Shown in pieces: positions 56,074 through 64,000 of a stretch of 64,000 bases of DNA. The translations under genes were made by a program, and so were the position numbers. Within the stretch, counting starts at the first letter, position 1; the number at the start of each line of letters is the position of its first letter. The stretch lies in assembly GCF_000007485.1 (NCBI RefSeq), contig NC_004572.3, positions 863,304 to 927,303 on the forward strand, written 5' to 3'. A model generated the notes under the pieces. The model was not told the DNA's origin and did not search any database. It saw only the letters and a list, made by a program, of their open reading frames with translations. This DNA is from Tropheryma whipplei str. Twist (GTDB lineage Bacteria; Actinomycetota; Actinomycetes; Actinomycetales; Microbacteriaceae).

Positions 56074-57495
56074 ATGTTTAAATTAGCGCTATCGCGCCTG
56101 CAAAAACTGTCACATGAAGACTCGGTCCTTGCTCTTACAGCGGCATTCTGTGCCAAGAATTATGAGCTTGCCCTGGTCGGTGGACCGGTTAGAGATTGTT
56201 TCCTTGACAGGCCGGTTGTTGACCTTGATTTTGCCACAAACGCAACGCCGCAGGAGACTCTGAGGCTTGTAAAACCCATTTCCTCGGGCTGTTGGACAAC
56301 AGGGGCACGCTACGGAACCGTTTCTGCTCGCGTGAAGGGCAGGGTGGTTGAGATAACCACATATCGAAGCGACAACTACTCGGCGAATACCCGCAAACCT
56401 AAGGTAAGTTTTGGAGGCTCCCTTGAAGAAGACTTAATTCGGCGCGACTTCACGGTCAACGCAATGGCATTCAGGGTGCCTAGCGGGCAACTGGTTGATA
56501 TAAGTTCCGGTCTTCAAGACATTGCCAACAAAAGACTTGCGACCCCTATAAAACCGGAACTATCTTTTGCAGACGACCCCCTGCGCATGTTGAGGGCTGC
56601 TCGATTGTCTTCTCAATTGGGTTTCAAAATATCGGAGAACAGCCTTCTTGCCATGAAAGACTGTGCCAAGAGGTTAAAAATCGTCTCGGCAGAGCGTGTA
56701 AGGGGTGAGTTTGAAAAACTGCTTTGCTGTGCAGATCCCACGGGCAGTTTACGGGTGCTCGTCAATACCGGTTTGATTAATCATTTTTTGCCAGAGATAT
56801 CCGCTCTGCGCTTGGAAATTGATGAGCACTTCCACCACAAAGATGTGTATGAACATTCCCTCATTGTTCTCCGCCAAGCAATCAAATTGGAACAGGAGCG
56901 CTTCCGTAATGGGCCCGACCTGGTCCTGCGTCTGGCGGCGCTCATGCACGATATTGGCAAGCCTGCAACCCGTCGTAAACATCCGGACGGGTCTGTGACC
57001 TTTTATCACCACGATACGGTTGGTGCAAAAATGGCCTCGAAGCGCCTAGCGGCAATGCGTTTTGACAAGAATGTTATCTTTGCGGTCACTCGCCTGATTC
57101 AGCTTCATCTTCGTTTTTTTGGCTACGGTGACCAATCGTGGACCGACTCCGCTGTGAGGCGCTATGTGAGAGATGCTGGCCCCCAACTGGAGCGCCTACA
57201 TATACTGACCCGCGCCGATGTTACCACCAGAAACCAGAATAAAGCTCGGCGCCTCAGGGCCGCCTATGACAACCTCGAAGAGCGAATTGCCAAACTTCGA
57301 GAACAAGAAGAGTTAGACGCGATAAGACCTGAATTAAATGGTGAAGAGATTATGAGCCTCCTAGATCTAAAGCCTGGCAAAGAAGTTGGGGTGGCCTATA
57401 AATACCTTCTCGACCTCAGGCTGGACAATGGACCCATTGGCAAACAGGAATCAGCTAGAAAGCTCTTATTGTGGTGGAAATCTGAGAGGCGGTAG
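56074..57495 (+). CDS. pcnA: CCA-adding tRNA nucleotidyltransferase
   Basis: About 473 residues. The nucleotidyltransferase core has LVGGPVRDCFLDRPVVDLDFATNA (GG and DxD), RRDFTVNAMAF and RAARLSSQLGF. A C-terminal HD domain (LAALMHDIGKPATR) is present, as in actinobacterial PcnA proteins. It adds or repairs the CCA end of tRNAs. The window's tRNA genes lack encoded CCA, so the activity is needed. The open frame begins at TTG 56041; GTG 56059 and ATG 56074 are also candidates, and ATG is my choice. Confidence 0.92.
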   Translation: MFKLALSRLQKLSHEDSVLALTAAFCAKNYELALVGGPVRDCFLDRPVVDLDFATNATPQETLRLVKPISSGCWTTGARYGTVSARVKGRVVEITTYRSDNYSANTRKPKVSFGGSLEEDLIRRDFTVNAMAFRVPSGQLVDISSGLQDIANKRLATPIKPELSFADDPLRMLRAARLSSQLGFKISENSLLAMKDCAKRLKIVSAERVRGEFEKLLCCADPTGSLRVLVNTGLINHFLPEISALRLEIDEHFHHKDVYEHSLIVLRQAIKLEQERFRNGPDLVLRLAALMHDIGKPATRRKHPDGSVTFYHHDTVGAKMASKRLAAMRFDKNVIFAVTRLIQLHLRFFGYGDQSWTDSAVRRYVRDAGPQLERLHILTRADVTTRNQNKARRLRAAYDNLEERIAKLREQEELDAIRPELNGEEIMSLLDLKPGKEVGVAYKYLLDLRLDNGPIGKQESARKLLLWWKSERR

Positions 57496-57526
57496 CACAC
57501 CCCAATCCCACGGCGCGGGCTCGCGT

Positions 57527-57574
57527 GGGGGCAAATCAGGGGGCAAATCAGGGGGCAAATCAGGGGGCAAATCA
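57527..57574. repeat. 12-bp tandem repeat, four copies, at the parB stop
   Basis: Four exact copies of gggggcaaatca lie between the convergent pcnA and parB genes; the last unit supplies the parB stop codon (TGA, complement of 57572-57574). Confidence 0.95.
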
Positions 57575-58468
57575 CAGGCCCGAGGGTGGCACACCCATTT
57601 TAAGAAGAATCCGCCTAAGGTCGGCCACCGTAGTAAACTCAATAACAATCTTGCCTTTGCGTTGCCCTATGTTTACGCTAACTTTAGTGTCAAACTCTCG
57701 ACCGAGGGACGCGGCGGCGGCATCCAAGCCCTTTCGGACAGAGCCCGCCACAAAAAGCCGTTTCGGGGAGCTTGTTGTTATAAGAGCCTCGGCCTGACGC
57801 ACAGACAAACCCGCATCGGCTATTCTTTTCGCAAGTCTAATCATTTCTGCCCTGTTCTCCAAAGCTAACAGCGGCCTTGCGTGGCCCGGAGTTATCTTCC
57901 CTTTCGTTAGAAGATCTTGCACCTCAGGAGGCAAGCGAAGAAGACGGATTGTGTTTGTTACATATGGCCGCGATTTCCCCAGGGTCTGACCCAGCTCGTC
58001 TTGACTTACATCAAATTCTCTGAGAAGCTCGCTGTAAGCAAGCGCTTCTTCAATCGGGTTTAGCTCGGCACGGTGTATATTTTCGAAAAGCGCCTGCCTG
58101 AGCATATCCCTGTTGTCCAGGGTCTTTACAATGGCTGGTACGTGACTGAGCCCGGCCATTTTGGCGGCACGCAGTCTTCTTTCTCCAATCACAAGCACAT
58201 AGCCAAGCTTTGTTTTTCTGACAACAATTGGCTGAATGAACCCGACTTCCTTTATGCTTGATGCAAGTTCTGACAGGCTGTTCGGGTCAAAAACCTTTCT
58301 CGGCTGTCTTGGGTTTGGAGAAATGTCCGTAATGGGAACATTAATGACCCCCGAGAAACGAAACGGTGAATTCGATGGAAAAAATGCCTCAATAGGCCCA
58401 CGATCTGCAGGCGCGGAAGAGGTAAGGTCGTCAAGACCTTTTCCCAAACCGCTGCGCCTAGAAGTCAT
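57572..58468 (-). CDS. parB: Chromosome partitioning protein ParB
   Basis: A 298-residue CTP-dependent DNA clamp. It begins SRRSGLGKGLDDL, has PNPRQPRKVFD and the CTP/arginine patch GERRLRAAKMAG, then FENIHRAELNPIEEALAY, the helix-turn-helix SQDELGQTLGKSRPYVTN, and a dimerisation domain at the C-terminus. It binds parS and loads condensin. Its start overlaps parA by 11 bases. Confidence 0.96.
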   Translation of the reverse strand: MTSRRSGLGKGLDDLTSSAPADRGPIEAFFPSNSPFRFSGVINVPITDISPNPRQPRKVFDPNSLSELASSIKEVGFIQPIVVRKTKLGYVLVIGERRLRAAKMAGLSHVPAIVKTLDNRDMLRQALFENIHRAELNPIEEALAYSELLREFDVSQDELGQTLGKSRPYVTNTIRLLRLPPEVQDLLTKGKITPGHARPLLALENRAEMIRLAKRIADAGLSVRQAEALITTSSPKRLFVAGSVRKGLDAAAASLGREFDTKVSVNIGQRKGKIVIEFTTVADLRRILLKMGVPPSGL

Positions 58469-59360
58469 TTTTTTCCGGATCGCGCAAAGCTAACTCCGAG
58501 GCGAGCTCCCGATATGCAATCGCCCCCAAGGAATTACCATCAAAGTCTATAACTGTTTTTCCCCATCCCGGAGCTTCGGCAAGGCGAACTGTCCGCGGAA
58601 TTCTTGTTGCTAACACCCTATTGGAAAAATGTTTACAAACCTCACTGGCAACATCGCTGGCAAGTTTTGTGCGAGAATCAAACAAAGTTAGCACAATGTT
58701 GAAGGTGGCAAGCCGCGAGTTTAGCCTTGACCGAACTGTACCTATTGTGTTCAAAAGTTGCCGGAGGCCCTCGAGGGAATAATACTCACACTGAACCGGG
58801 ATCAACAGCTCCGTTGCGGCGCAGAGGGCATTCACTGTCAGCATCCCAAGGGACGGTGGGCAGTCAATAATGACATAGTGAAAACTGCCCGGGTGAGATG
58901 AAAAATATTCCGACAGCGCGTCGCTCAATCGAAATTCTCCGCGCGGCAGGCCTGCGAGTTCGAGTTCGGCGGCAGAAAGGCTTATATTTGCGGGAATATA
59001 GTCGAGAGCGTCATGACGCACCAGTTCGTCAAGGTCTTTAGTGCCCAGCATAGCATCGTAGATGCTGCCCGAGGTGGGGTTGTTTGTGCTGCCAGCCGCC
59101 ATAGACGCATTGCCCTGTGGGTCAAAATCAATCAACAAAACACGCGCACCCGACTTCAAGAGGGCGGCGGCCACATTAACGGCAGTTGTTGTTTTACCCA
59201 CACCACCCTTTTGGTTGCTCACGGCAATAATTCTCGTTGAGCGGGGCAAGGGGTATGGAAGGGCATCGGCTCGCCTGCGACGAACGCGAAGCTCGGCCAC
59301 TTCGTTTGCAATGGGGGTGTCCAGCGCGGGGGTGTCCAGCGCACGATTTGCTTGACACAT
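58458..59360 (-). CDS. parA: Chromosome partitioning ATPase ParA
   Basis: A 300-residue deviant Walker A ATPase: SNQKGGVGKTTTAVNVAAAL, LIDFDPQGNAS and YVIIDCPPSLGMLTVNAL. It moves ParB-parS complexes along the nucleoid. The N-terminus has a 45-residue extension with a duplicated ALDTP encoded by a 15-base tandem repeat; this part can vary in length. parS-like sites lie 29-60 bases upstream. Confidence 0.96.
   Translation of the reverse strand: MCQANRALDTPALDTPIANEVAELRVRRRRADALPYPLPRSTRIIAVSNQKGGVGKTTTAVNVAAALLKSGARVLLIDFDPQGNASMAAGSTNNPTSGSIYDAMLGTKDLDELVRHDALDYIPANISLSAAELELAGLPRGEFRLSDALSEYFSSHPGSFHYVIIDCPPSLGMLTVNALCAATELLIPVQCEYYSLEGLRQLLNTIGTVRSRLNSRLATFNIVLTLFDSRTKLASDVASEVCKHFSNRVLATRIPRTVRLAEAPGWGKTVIDFDGNSLGAIAYRELASELALRDPEKNDF
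59314..59343. repeat. 15-bp tandem duplication in the 5' end of parA
   Basis: Two exact copies of gggggtgtccagcgc. On the minus strand they encode ALDTP twice. Confidence 0.93.
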
Positions 59361-59388
59361 CTACTAAGCACACCCCCTATGAAGCACA

Positions 59389-59402
59389 GTTTCACGTGAG
59401 CC
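59389..59402. other. Degenerate parS-like half site upstream of parA
   Basis: GTTTCACGTGAGCC matches the parS core GTTTCACGTGAAAC in 12 of 14 positions. Centre-to-centre it is 16 bases from the better site at 59404. Confidence 0.6.
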
Positions 59403-59403
59403 C

Positions 59404-59419
59404 AGTTTCACGTGAAACC
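59404..59419. other. parS-like centromere site upstream of parA
   Basis: AGTTTCACGTGAAACC keeps the perfect 14-base palindromic core GTTTCACGTGAAAC. Being just upstream of parA it could also let ParB regulate its own operon. Confidence 0.88.
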
Positions 59420-59548
59420 AAAAAGCACACCCCAGTGAGGGTGCAGACAAACCCAAAAGAAACAAGCTCCACCCAAAAAAGCGGGCGGCACAAGAACACA
59501 ACAACCATACTACAACCGCTGAGCGGGGTGTGCAGGAACCGGTATGCG

Positions 59549-61699
59549 CTAGAGGGGTGTTGTAGGCTGGAACTTCCTTATACGAAGGCTGTTGCCAACA
59601 ACAAACAGGCTAGAAAGGGCCATAGCCAGACTTGCAATCATCGGGCTCAATAAACCAACAGACGCGACAGGAATGCCTGCGGTGTTGTAGGCAAATGCCC
59701 AAAAAAGATTTTGTTTTACCACCCTCCGCGTCTTTCTTGAGAGCCTAATGCCATCAACAACGCCAATTAAGTCGCTTGACATAACCGCAATATCCGATCT
59801 ATCAAACGCCAAGTCGGTCCCGCTAGCCATGGCAATGCCAACATCCGCGGCGGCGAGTGCGGCAGCATCGTTAATGCCATCCCCAACCATAGCAACGCGA
59901 TCCTTGCGGGCCTGCAGGGATCGAACGAGCTCAAGTTTATCGGCCGGCTTCGCGCCTGCAACGACGGTCTTAATTCCGCAGCTCTCGGCAGCATTTGTCG
60001 CGGCAAACCCGCCGTCTCCCGTGGCAAGAATAACCTTTAATCCCATTCCTGACAACAGGGCAACACCTCTTGGGCTTGTGGCTCTCAGTGGGCTGTCAAA
60101 AACAAAAACCCCACGAACTTTACCTCCCCAGACAATAACAGTTCCGTGGCTTATGTCACGCCCTGACATCCAGTCGGGCATCTTATTGGGGGTTTTCCCG
60201 GCCCATCCAAGGCGGCCAACCAGGATATCCCGGCCGGCAACTTTCCCGGTCACGCCAAAGCCTGGGTGGTTTTCAAAGTCCGAAAAGCTCTCCAGCACAA
60301 GACCTTTATCCTTAGCCGCCATAACAACAGCGCGCGCCAATGGATGTTCACTTCCGGCCTCAAGTGATGCAGAAAGACGCAGAAGATCATTCACGTCTTG
60401 ACCGGGTGCGGGTATTAGTTTGCTCAGAGACACCCTGTTCTCGGTAAGCGTTCCTGTCTTGTCCAAAACAACCACGCTAAGTCTGGATTCCAAGGCGCTT
60501 GTTGAGCGAATCAGAATACCAAGCTGTAATCCTCGAAGCATGCCAGACAAAATAGCCATTGGGGTTGCCAGGCCGAGGGCACACGGACACGCAATCACAA
60601 GAACTGCAACAGCGGCAGAAAGGCTACCGGCCAGACTGTCCGTAACTGCCCAGTGAGCAAAAAGCGTAACAAGAGACAAAATCAATACCACGGGAACAAA
60701 AACACCAGAAACCCTGTCTGCAACCCGCACAAGCTTGGGTTTCTGCGCGCGCTGAACAAGCGATATCAGGCGCGAAAGCTCTGTGTCCGAACCAACTCGA
60801 ACCACCTCTGCCGTAAGATTACCCGTCAGGTTCATAGCCCCAGAGGCAAGGGTATCCCCAATCGAGACCCGGGACGGAATGCTGCAGCCGGTCAGGAAAG
60901 AAAGATCAACATCAGAACCGCCCTCTACAATTCGTGCGTCGGCAGGAACTCGCTCCCCGGGGTAAATAACCACCCTGTCTCCAGCTCTCAGGTTCTCGGT
61001 TAACACCTTTTCGAGGGTGCCAGCCAGAGTAGCTGTTTTTGGCGCGAGTTTTACAAGAGACTCAAGGGCAAGGCCCTGTTTGGCCTTTACTTTTGCCTCA
61101 AGATAGCGGCCAACGGAGGCAAAAACTACAATACTAACGGAAGCCTCAAAATAAAGACTCTGTTCATCGTAATCATTGGGGTGGCCAATGCTCGAAAAAA
61201 GAACCCAGACCGACCAAACATAGGTAACACACACGCCCAGGCTAATCAATGTGTCCATTGTTACACCAAAACGAGACAGGCGCCTCAAACAGGATCTATA
61301 AAAAGGCCAGGCCGAGAAAATAACCACTGGGGTTGCAAGCACAAACACCAAGAAACGCCAAAACAGAATAGAGGGAAAAATCGAAAGAAGCACAAAAATG
61401 GACATCGGCATTGAAATGACAATAACCGGCACGGCCAGGGCTATAGACACCAAGAGGTTCCGCAGCCTCACAGCCTGCGAATAGACCCTCCGGGGTGTCG
61501 CGGTGTACCCCGCGCCCCTTACCACGTCAATTGCTTTTTGCAGGTTAAAACCCCTGGGGGCCGTCAAAAGAGCAGACCCCGTGGCAAAATCTACACTGGC
61601 AGATATACCGCGATTCTTTAGCTTCTTCTCGATTTCTCTCGCACACGACGCACAGGTCATGCCGGATATATAAAGCCTAATAATTGACGGTTCCGCCAC
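59549..61699 (-). CDS. copA: Copper-type P1B ATPase with altered actuator motif
   Basis: A 716-residue protein with an N-terminal heavy-metal domain (SGMTCASCAREIEKKL, metal CASC), the transport motif ACPCALGLATP, phosphorylation site DKTGTLTE (D413), SEHPLA, and VGDGINDAAALAAADVGIA. C-terminal helices have AYNTAG and MALSS, matching Cu+ exporters. The conserved actuator TGE, however, reads TGC (C272) in SFLTGCSIPS; the missing Glu is needed for dephosphorylation in this family. Most other motifs are intact, so the gene is not simply decaying. It lies between parA and khpB in place of rsmG. Confidence 0.9.
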   Translation of the reverse strand: MAEPSIIRLYISGMTCASCAREIEKKLKNRGISASVDFATGSALLTAPRGFNLQKAIDVVRGAGYTATPRRVYSQAVRLRNLLVSIALAVPVIVISMPMSIFVLLSIFPSILFWRFLVFVLATPVVIFSAWPFYRSCLRRLSRFGVTMDTLISLGVCVTYVWSVWVLFSSIGHPNDYDEQSLYFEASVSIVVFASVGRYLEAKVKAKQGLALESLVKLAPKTATLAGTLEKVLTENLRAGDRVVIYPGERVPADARIVEGGSDVDLSFLTGCSIPSRVSIGDTLASGAMNLTGNLTAEVVRVGSDTELSRLISLVQRAQKPKLVRVADRVSGVFVPVVLILSLVTLFAHWAVTDSLAGSLSAAVAVLVIACPCALGLATPMAILSGMLRGLQLGILIRSTSALESRLSVVVLDKTGTLTENRVSLSKLIPAPGQDVNDLLRLSASLEAGSEHPLARAVVMAAKDKGLVLESFSDFENHPGFGVTGKVAGRDILVGRLGWAGKTPNKMPDWMSGRDISHGTVIVWGGKVRGVFVFDSPLRATSPRGVALLSGMGLKVILATGDGGFAATNAAESCGIKTVVAGAKPADKLELVRSLQARKDRVAMVGDGINDAAALAAADVGIAMASGTDLAFDRSDIAVMSSDLIGVVDGIRLSRKTRRVVKQNLFWAFAYNTAGIPVASVGLLSPMIASLAMALSSLFVVGNSLRIRKFQPTTPL

Positions 61700-61758
61700 T
61701 AAAACCCCAAAGGCACCCCCGGCCTACGGCACAATCGTTGACCGCACAGAAAAGCCGG

Positions 61759-62259
61759 TCAAGGGTTTGATAACACAACATGTCTGCTAGGCCCAACACC
61801 CTGTGACTTAGAGGCACAGCCCATATCCGCAGCTATCCTGTGAACAATTCTTCGGTCATAACTGCACATATGCGGCATGTGAACCGCCCACACCCCCGCT
61901 TTAATCTTGGCAATACCCGCCAAGACCATATTGCGCAGCGCCTCCTCTTTTATCTGAGAAGATCTGCCGATTGACAAAGCAACCTTGCACGCATGTTGCG
62001 CGCGCGTTCGCACGTGTAAGGCCATTAGATCACGTAAGGCTTTTACAACCACCGGATCGCTGAGCGGGGCAAGCGCGTCGGTATCATCATTAACGGATAT
62101 AGAGATTCTGTCTTCTGATAGAGAAACTTTTATATCTCCATCTAGATCACATATATCCAAGAACCCCTCAAGATAATCAGCGGCGAGATTTGCAACGCGG
62201 TCTGCGTCGGACCCCATGTTTGATTCGCTATCAAGGCCGTTTGTTAGTCCTTCTGTCAT
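61759..62259 (-). CDS. khpB: RNA-binding protein Jag/KhpB (KH and R3H domains)
   Basis: About 166 residues. An acidic N-terminus is followed by a KH-like domain (LEGFLDICDLDGDIKVSLSE, then PLSDPVVVKALRDLM) and an R3H-like C-terminal domain (MCSYDRRIVHRIAADMG). In other bacteria it partners with KhpA to bind RNA and control cell elongation. The start at ATG 62259 (MTEGLTNGLD) is chosen because the longer frame overlaps yidC. Order yidC-khpB is conserved. Confidence 0.88.
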   Translation of the reverse strand: MTEGLTNGLDSESNMGSDADRVANLAADYLEGFLDICDLDGDIKVSLSEDRISISVNDDTDALAPLSDPVVVKALRDLMALHVRTRAQHACKVALSIGRSSQIKEEALRNMVLAGIAKIKAGVWAVHMPHMCSYDRRIVHRIAADMGCASKSQGVGPSRHVVLSNP

Positions 62260-62263
62260 ACAA

Positions 62264-63196
62264 TCACCTTCTCTTTGCACGTCTTTTGTTTACCGGTTGC
62301 TGCCTCTGACCTTTTGTTTTTTTGTTTTGAACACCAAGTCTCTTGCGTCTCAACTCAAAAGCCAGACTCCCGGGGGATGGGTTCCGATAAATAGCAACAG
62401 CCTGCTGAACGGCAGACCAAACATTAGAGGCCGTCCAATAGATCAATATTCCCACAGGAAACGAAAAACCCATGCCAAGAAACATAATCGGTAAAAGATA
62501 AAGCATCACCTTCTGGTTTTTGTATACAGAGGTATTCTTAGCGTTTTCGGGAATGTTTTTCGGAATCACCTTTAATTGGGTAAAGAGCTGAACTGCGATC
62601 ATAATAGCTGTTAGAACACCCGCGACAATCATTGTTATGAGATTAAAAGCCTGACCGGCTTGCAGCGCATAAAAGTCATGCGAAAAAGAATCATGAAGAG
62701 GAACAACACCAAAAATGCGCGAGTCCCTGAAATCCATACCCAAGGGGCCATTGAGTGGCCCAACCCCTGTACCGGCATTTTGGGCAGACTCAATAACTTG
62801 ATACAAACCGAAGAATACTGGCATTTGCAACACAATTGGAAGACAGGATGAAAGCGGGTTTGCGCCCCTTACTCTGTAAATTTCCATCATTTCCTGGTTC
62901 ATGGACTGCCTTGATAACACATCCCTCTTGCCTTTGTATTTCTCTTGGATCCTCCTTACTTCAGGGGCAATTTCCAACATTTTTCGTTGTGCTCTAATTT
63001 GTTTTAGAAAAACCGGAATTAATGTAGCGCGAATAACAATAACCAAGCCAACAATGGAAAGCGCCCAAGAAAGCCCAGATTTGTCGCCAAACCCAAGAAA
63101 GCCAAGCAGGGTGTGAAAAAAAACTAGAATTTGCTCTATAACCCACTTTATGGGAAGCAATATATTCTGCAGAAAATCAAACAGTCCGTCAAACAT
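62264..63196 (-). CDS. yidC: Membrane protein insertase YidC
   Basis: About 310 residues starting [19 protein letters not shown], as in Gram-positive YidC without the large periplasmic domain. Conserved parts are [20 protein letters not shown] (with the pore arginine), [19 protein letters not shown] and [20 protein letters not shown]. The C-terminus is basic ([16 protein letters not shown] and RRAKRR), as expected for ribosome contact. No lipobox is seen. It inserts membrane proteins alone or with Sec. Confidence 0.95.
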
Positions 63197-63467
63197 TTTT
63201 TCTAGACGCGAACCCAAACTTATTAACGCGGTATTTCGTACTAACCCTTGGCATATCAACGCCACCCTTCGACCACGGGTTACACCTTACGAGCCTCATA
63301 AATGTGTATGCTGCCCCAAGAAAGACACCGTTATTTGCAATCGAATTTTGACAATATTCGGAACAGGACGGGTAATACTTGCATACAGGGCCATACATGG
63401 GAGAAATAATTTTCCGATAAGCAATGATGAATAGAATAAAAATATTCCGAGGAACGATTCTAAGCAT
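63189..63467 (-). CDS. yidD: Membrane protein insertion factor YidD
   Basis: A 92-residue protein with the full signature [20 protein letters not shown] and [20 protein letters not shown]; the three Cys of the family (C in VCKYYPSCS and RCNPW) are present. It assists YidC. It overlaps rnpA by 8 bases and yidC by 8 bases. Confidence 0.95.
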
Positions 63468-63798
63468 CTATCCCCATCCTCTTTTTTACTCTTTCAAAGT
63501 CCTTACACAGCTCTCTGAAACCTATCGGTCTTGATTTTGGAAAAACCCTGAAAATTAGAGATGCACCCATAAGTCCCTCAGGTTGACGGCGAAATAGCTC
63601 AACTACTAGAGACCTTATCCGTCTCCTTATTCTATTTCTCACAACAGCACAACCAATCTTTTTTGGGATCACAAAACCAACAAACAGTTTTTTTTCTTCA
63701 CTAAAAAGAACATAGACCGCCATGACTTCACAGTTTATTTTTCTCCCTTGACGAAAAACCCTGCTAAAGTTTTTTTTCCCGGATAGGTTACAAATCAA
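63460..63798 (-). CDS. rnpA: Ribonuclease P protein component
   Basis: A 112-residue basic protein. [20 protein letters not shown] is the central RNR signature that binds the P RNA and the 5' leader. The N-terminus ([12 protein letters not shown]) also fits. It helps mature tRNA 5' ends. It follows rpmH by 12 bases, the universal order. Confidence 0.95.
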
Positions 63799-63810
63799 TT
63801 GACGAGAAAC

Positions 63811-63948
63811 TCAGGCGGTCAAAGTCTCGCGGTTTTTGCGACGACGGCAGGAAATTATTCTTCTGCCGGAAGCTGTTGACATTCTCGAGCGGAAGCCATG
63901 TGTTTTTAACCTCTTCCTTTTGTTAGGCTGGTACGTACGTTTAGACAT
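63811..63948 (-). CDS. rpmH: Large ribosomal subunit protein bL34
   Basis: A 45-residue protein: [20 protein letters not shown] and [20 protein letters not shown] are the bL34 signature with the usual length. Missed by length-limited gene finders. It marks the origin-proximal end, and dnaA is expected divergently beyond the right edge. Confidence 0.97.
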   Translation of the reverse strand: MSKRTYQPNKRKRLKTHGFRSRMSTASGRRIISCRRRKNRETLTA

Positions 63949-63976
63949 GACCCCGACTCTCAATCAAAACTAAAAG

Positions 63977-63991
63977 TAGAATTCAATTCTA
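63977..63991. promoter_or_regulatory. Palindrome upstream of rpmH, possible promoter region
   Basis: TAGAATT and AATTCTA form a 7-base perfect inverted repeat about one base, 29-43 bases upstream of the rpmH start. On the minus strand TTGTCA and TACTTT at about 15 bases spacing could be -35 and -10 boxes, and the palindrome lies between them. This is only a sequence impression. Confidence 0.35.
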
Positions 63992-64000
63992 GGTGACAAA

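Overview
The window reads as a chromosomal segment of a reduced-genome actinobacterium, almost certainly Tropheryma whipplei. Three things point there: actinobacterial gene order (the bS22 neighbourhood, the system II cytochrome c block, the fha-rodA-pbp-pkn block, eno-ftsB-DUF501, and the parB-parA-khpB-yidC-yidD-rnpA-rpmH origin block), moderate rather than high GC, and two large WiSP-type surface protein genes with near-identical DNA repeats. No database search was possible; gene names rest on motifs and synteny.

Layout. 1-2.9 kb: a tiny bS22 ribosomal protein gene, a glutaredoxin-like gene, a short archaeal-type AspRS and a histidine phosphatase. 2.9-7.0 kb: complete system II cytochrome c maturation set (TlpA/ResA, CcdA, ResB, CcsA/ResC). 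7.0-19.5 kb: the variable surface-antigen island, holding a 763-residue WiSP, a truncated ABC permease, a chimeric WiSP fragment, metG, a partial WiSP cassette on the plus strand, and a 2147-residue WiSP built of He_PIG-like repeats. A 465-bp inverted repeat and a 150-bp direct repeat tie these pieces together. 19.5-24.8 kb: polyprenol-phosphate mannose synthase, a small envelope-protein operon, an M13 peptidase and a HAD phosphatase. 24.8-34.4 kb: tRNA-Ser, an orphan DNA methyltransferase, tRNA-Leu, then the cell-shape/signalling block fhaA-fhaB-rodA-pbpA-pknA and a degenerate second kinase, without the usual pstP phosphatase. 34.3-41.4 kb: tRNA-Leu(UAA), ndh, DUF501, ftsB, eno, hisS, nhaA, dcd, tRNA-Gly. 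41.6-45.1 kb: 2-oxoacid dehydrogenase E1alpha, E1beta and E2. 45.3-52.3 kb: purine genes purB, purA, purL, purQ, purS, with a chorismate mutase. 52.4-57.5 kb: two genes resembling mycothiol steps, murJ and the CCA-adding enzyme. 57.5-64 kb: the origin-proximal block, all on the minus strand and ending with rpmH, so dnaA/oriC should lie just beyond the right edge. A copper-type P-ATPase sits between parA and khpB where rsmG is normally found.

Themes. (1) The WiSP island looks like a recombination-driven antigen variation locus; an inversion across the 465-bp repeats would swap the C-terminal half of the large WiSP. (2) Short tandem duplications, mostly 12-30 bp units, are scattered through intergenic DNA and gene ends. 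(3) Several conserved systems are trimmed or degenerate: a pseudokinase in the PknB position, no pstP, a P-type ATPase with TGE changed to TGC, and no rsmG or trxA/trxB at their usual places. (4) parS-like sites lie beside parA and between purL and purQ.
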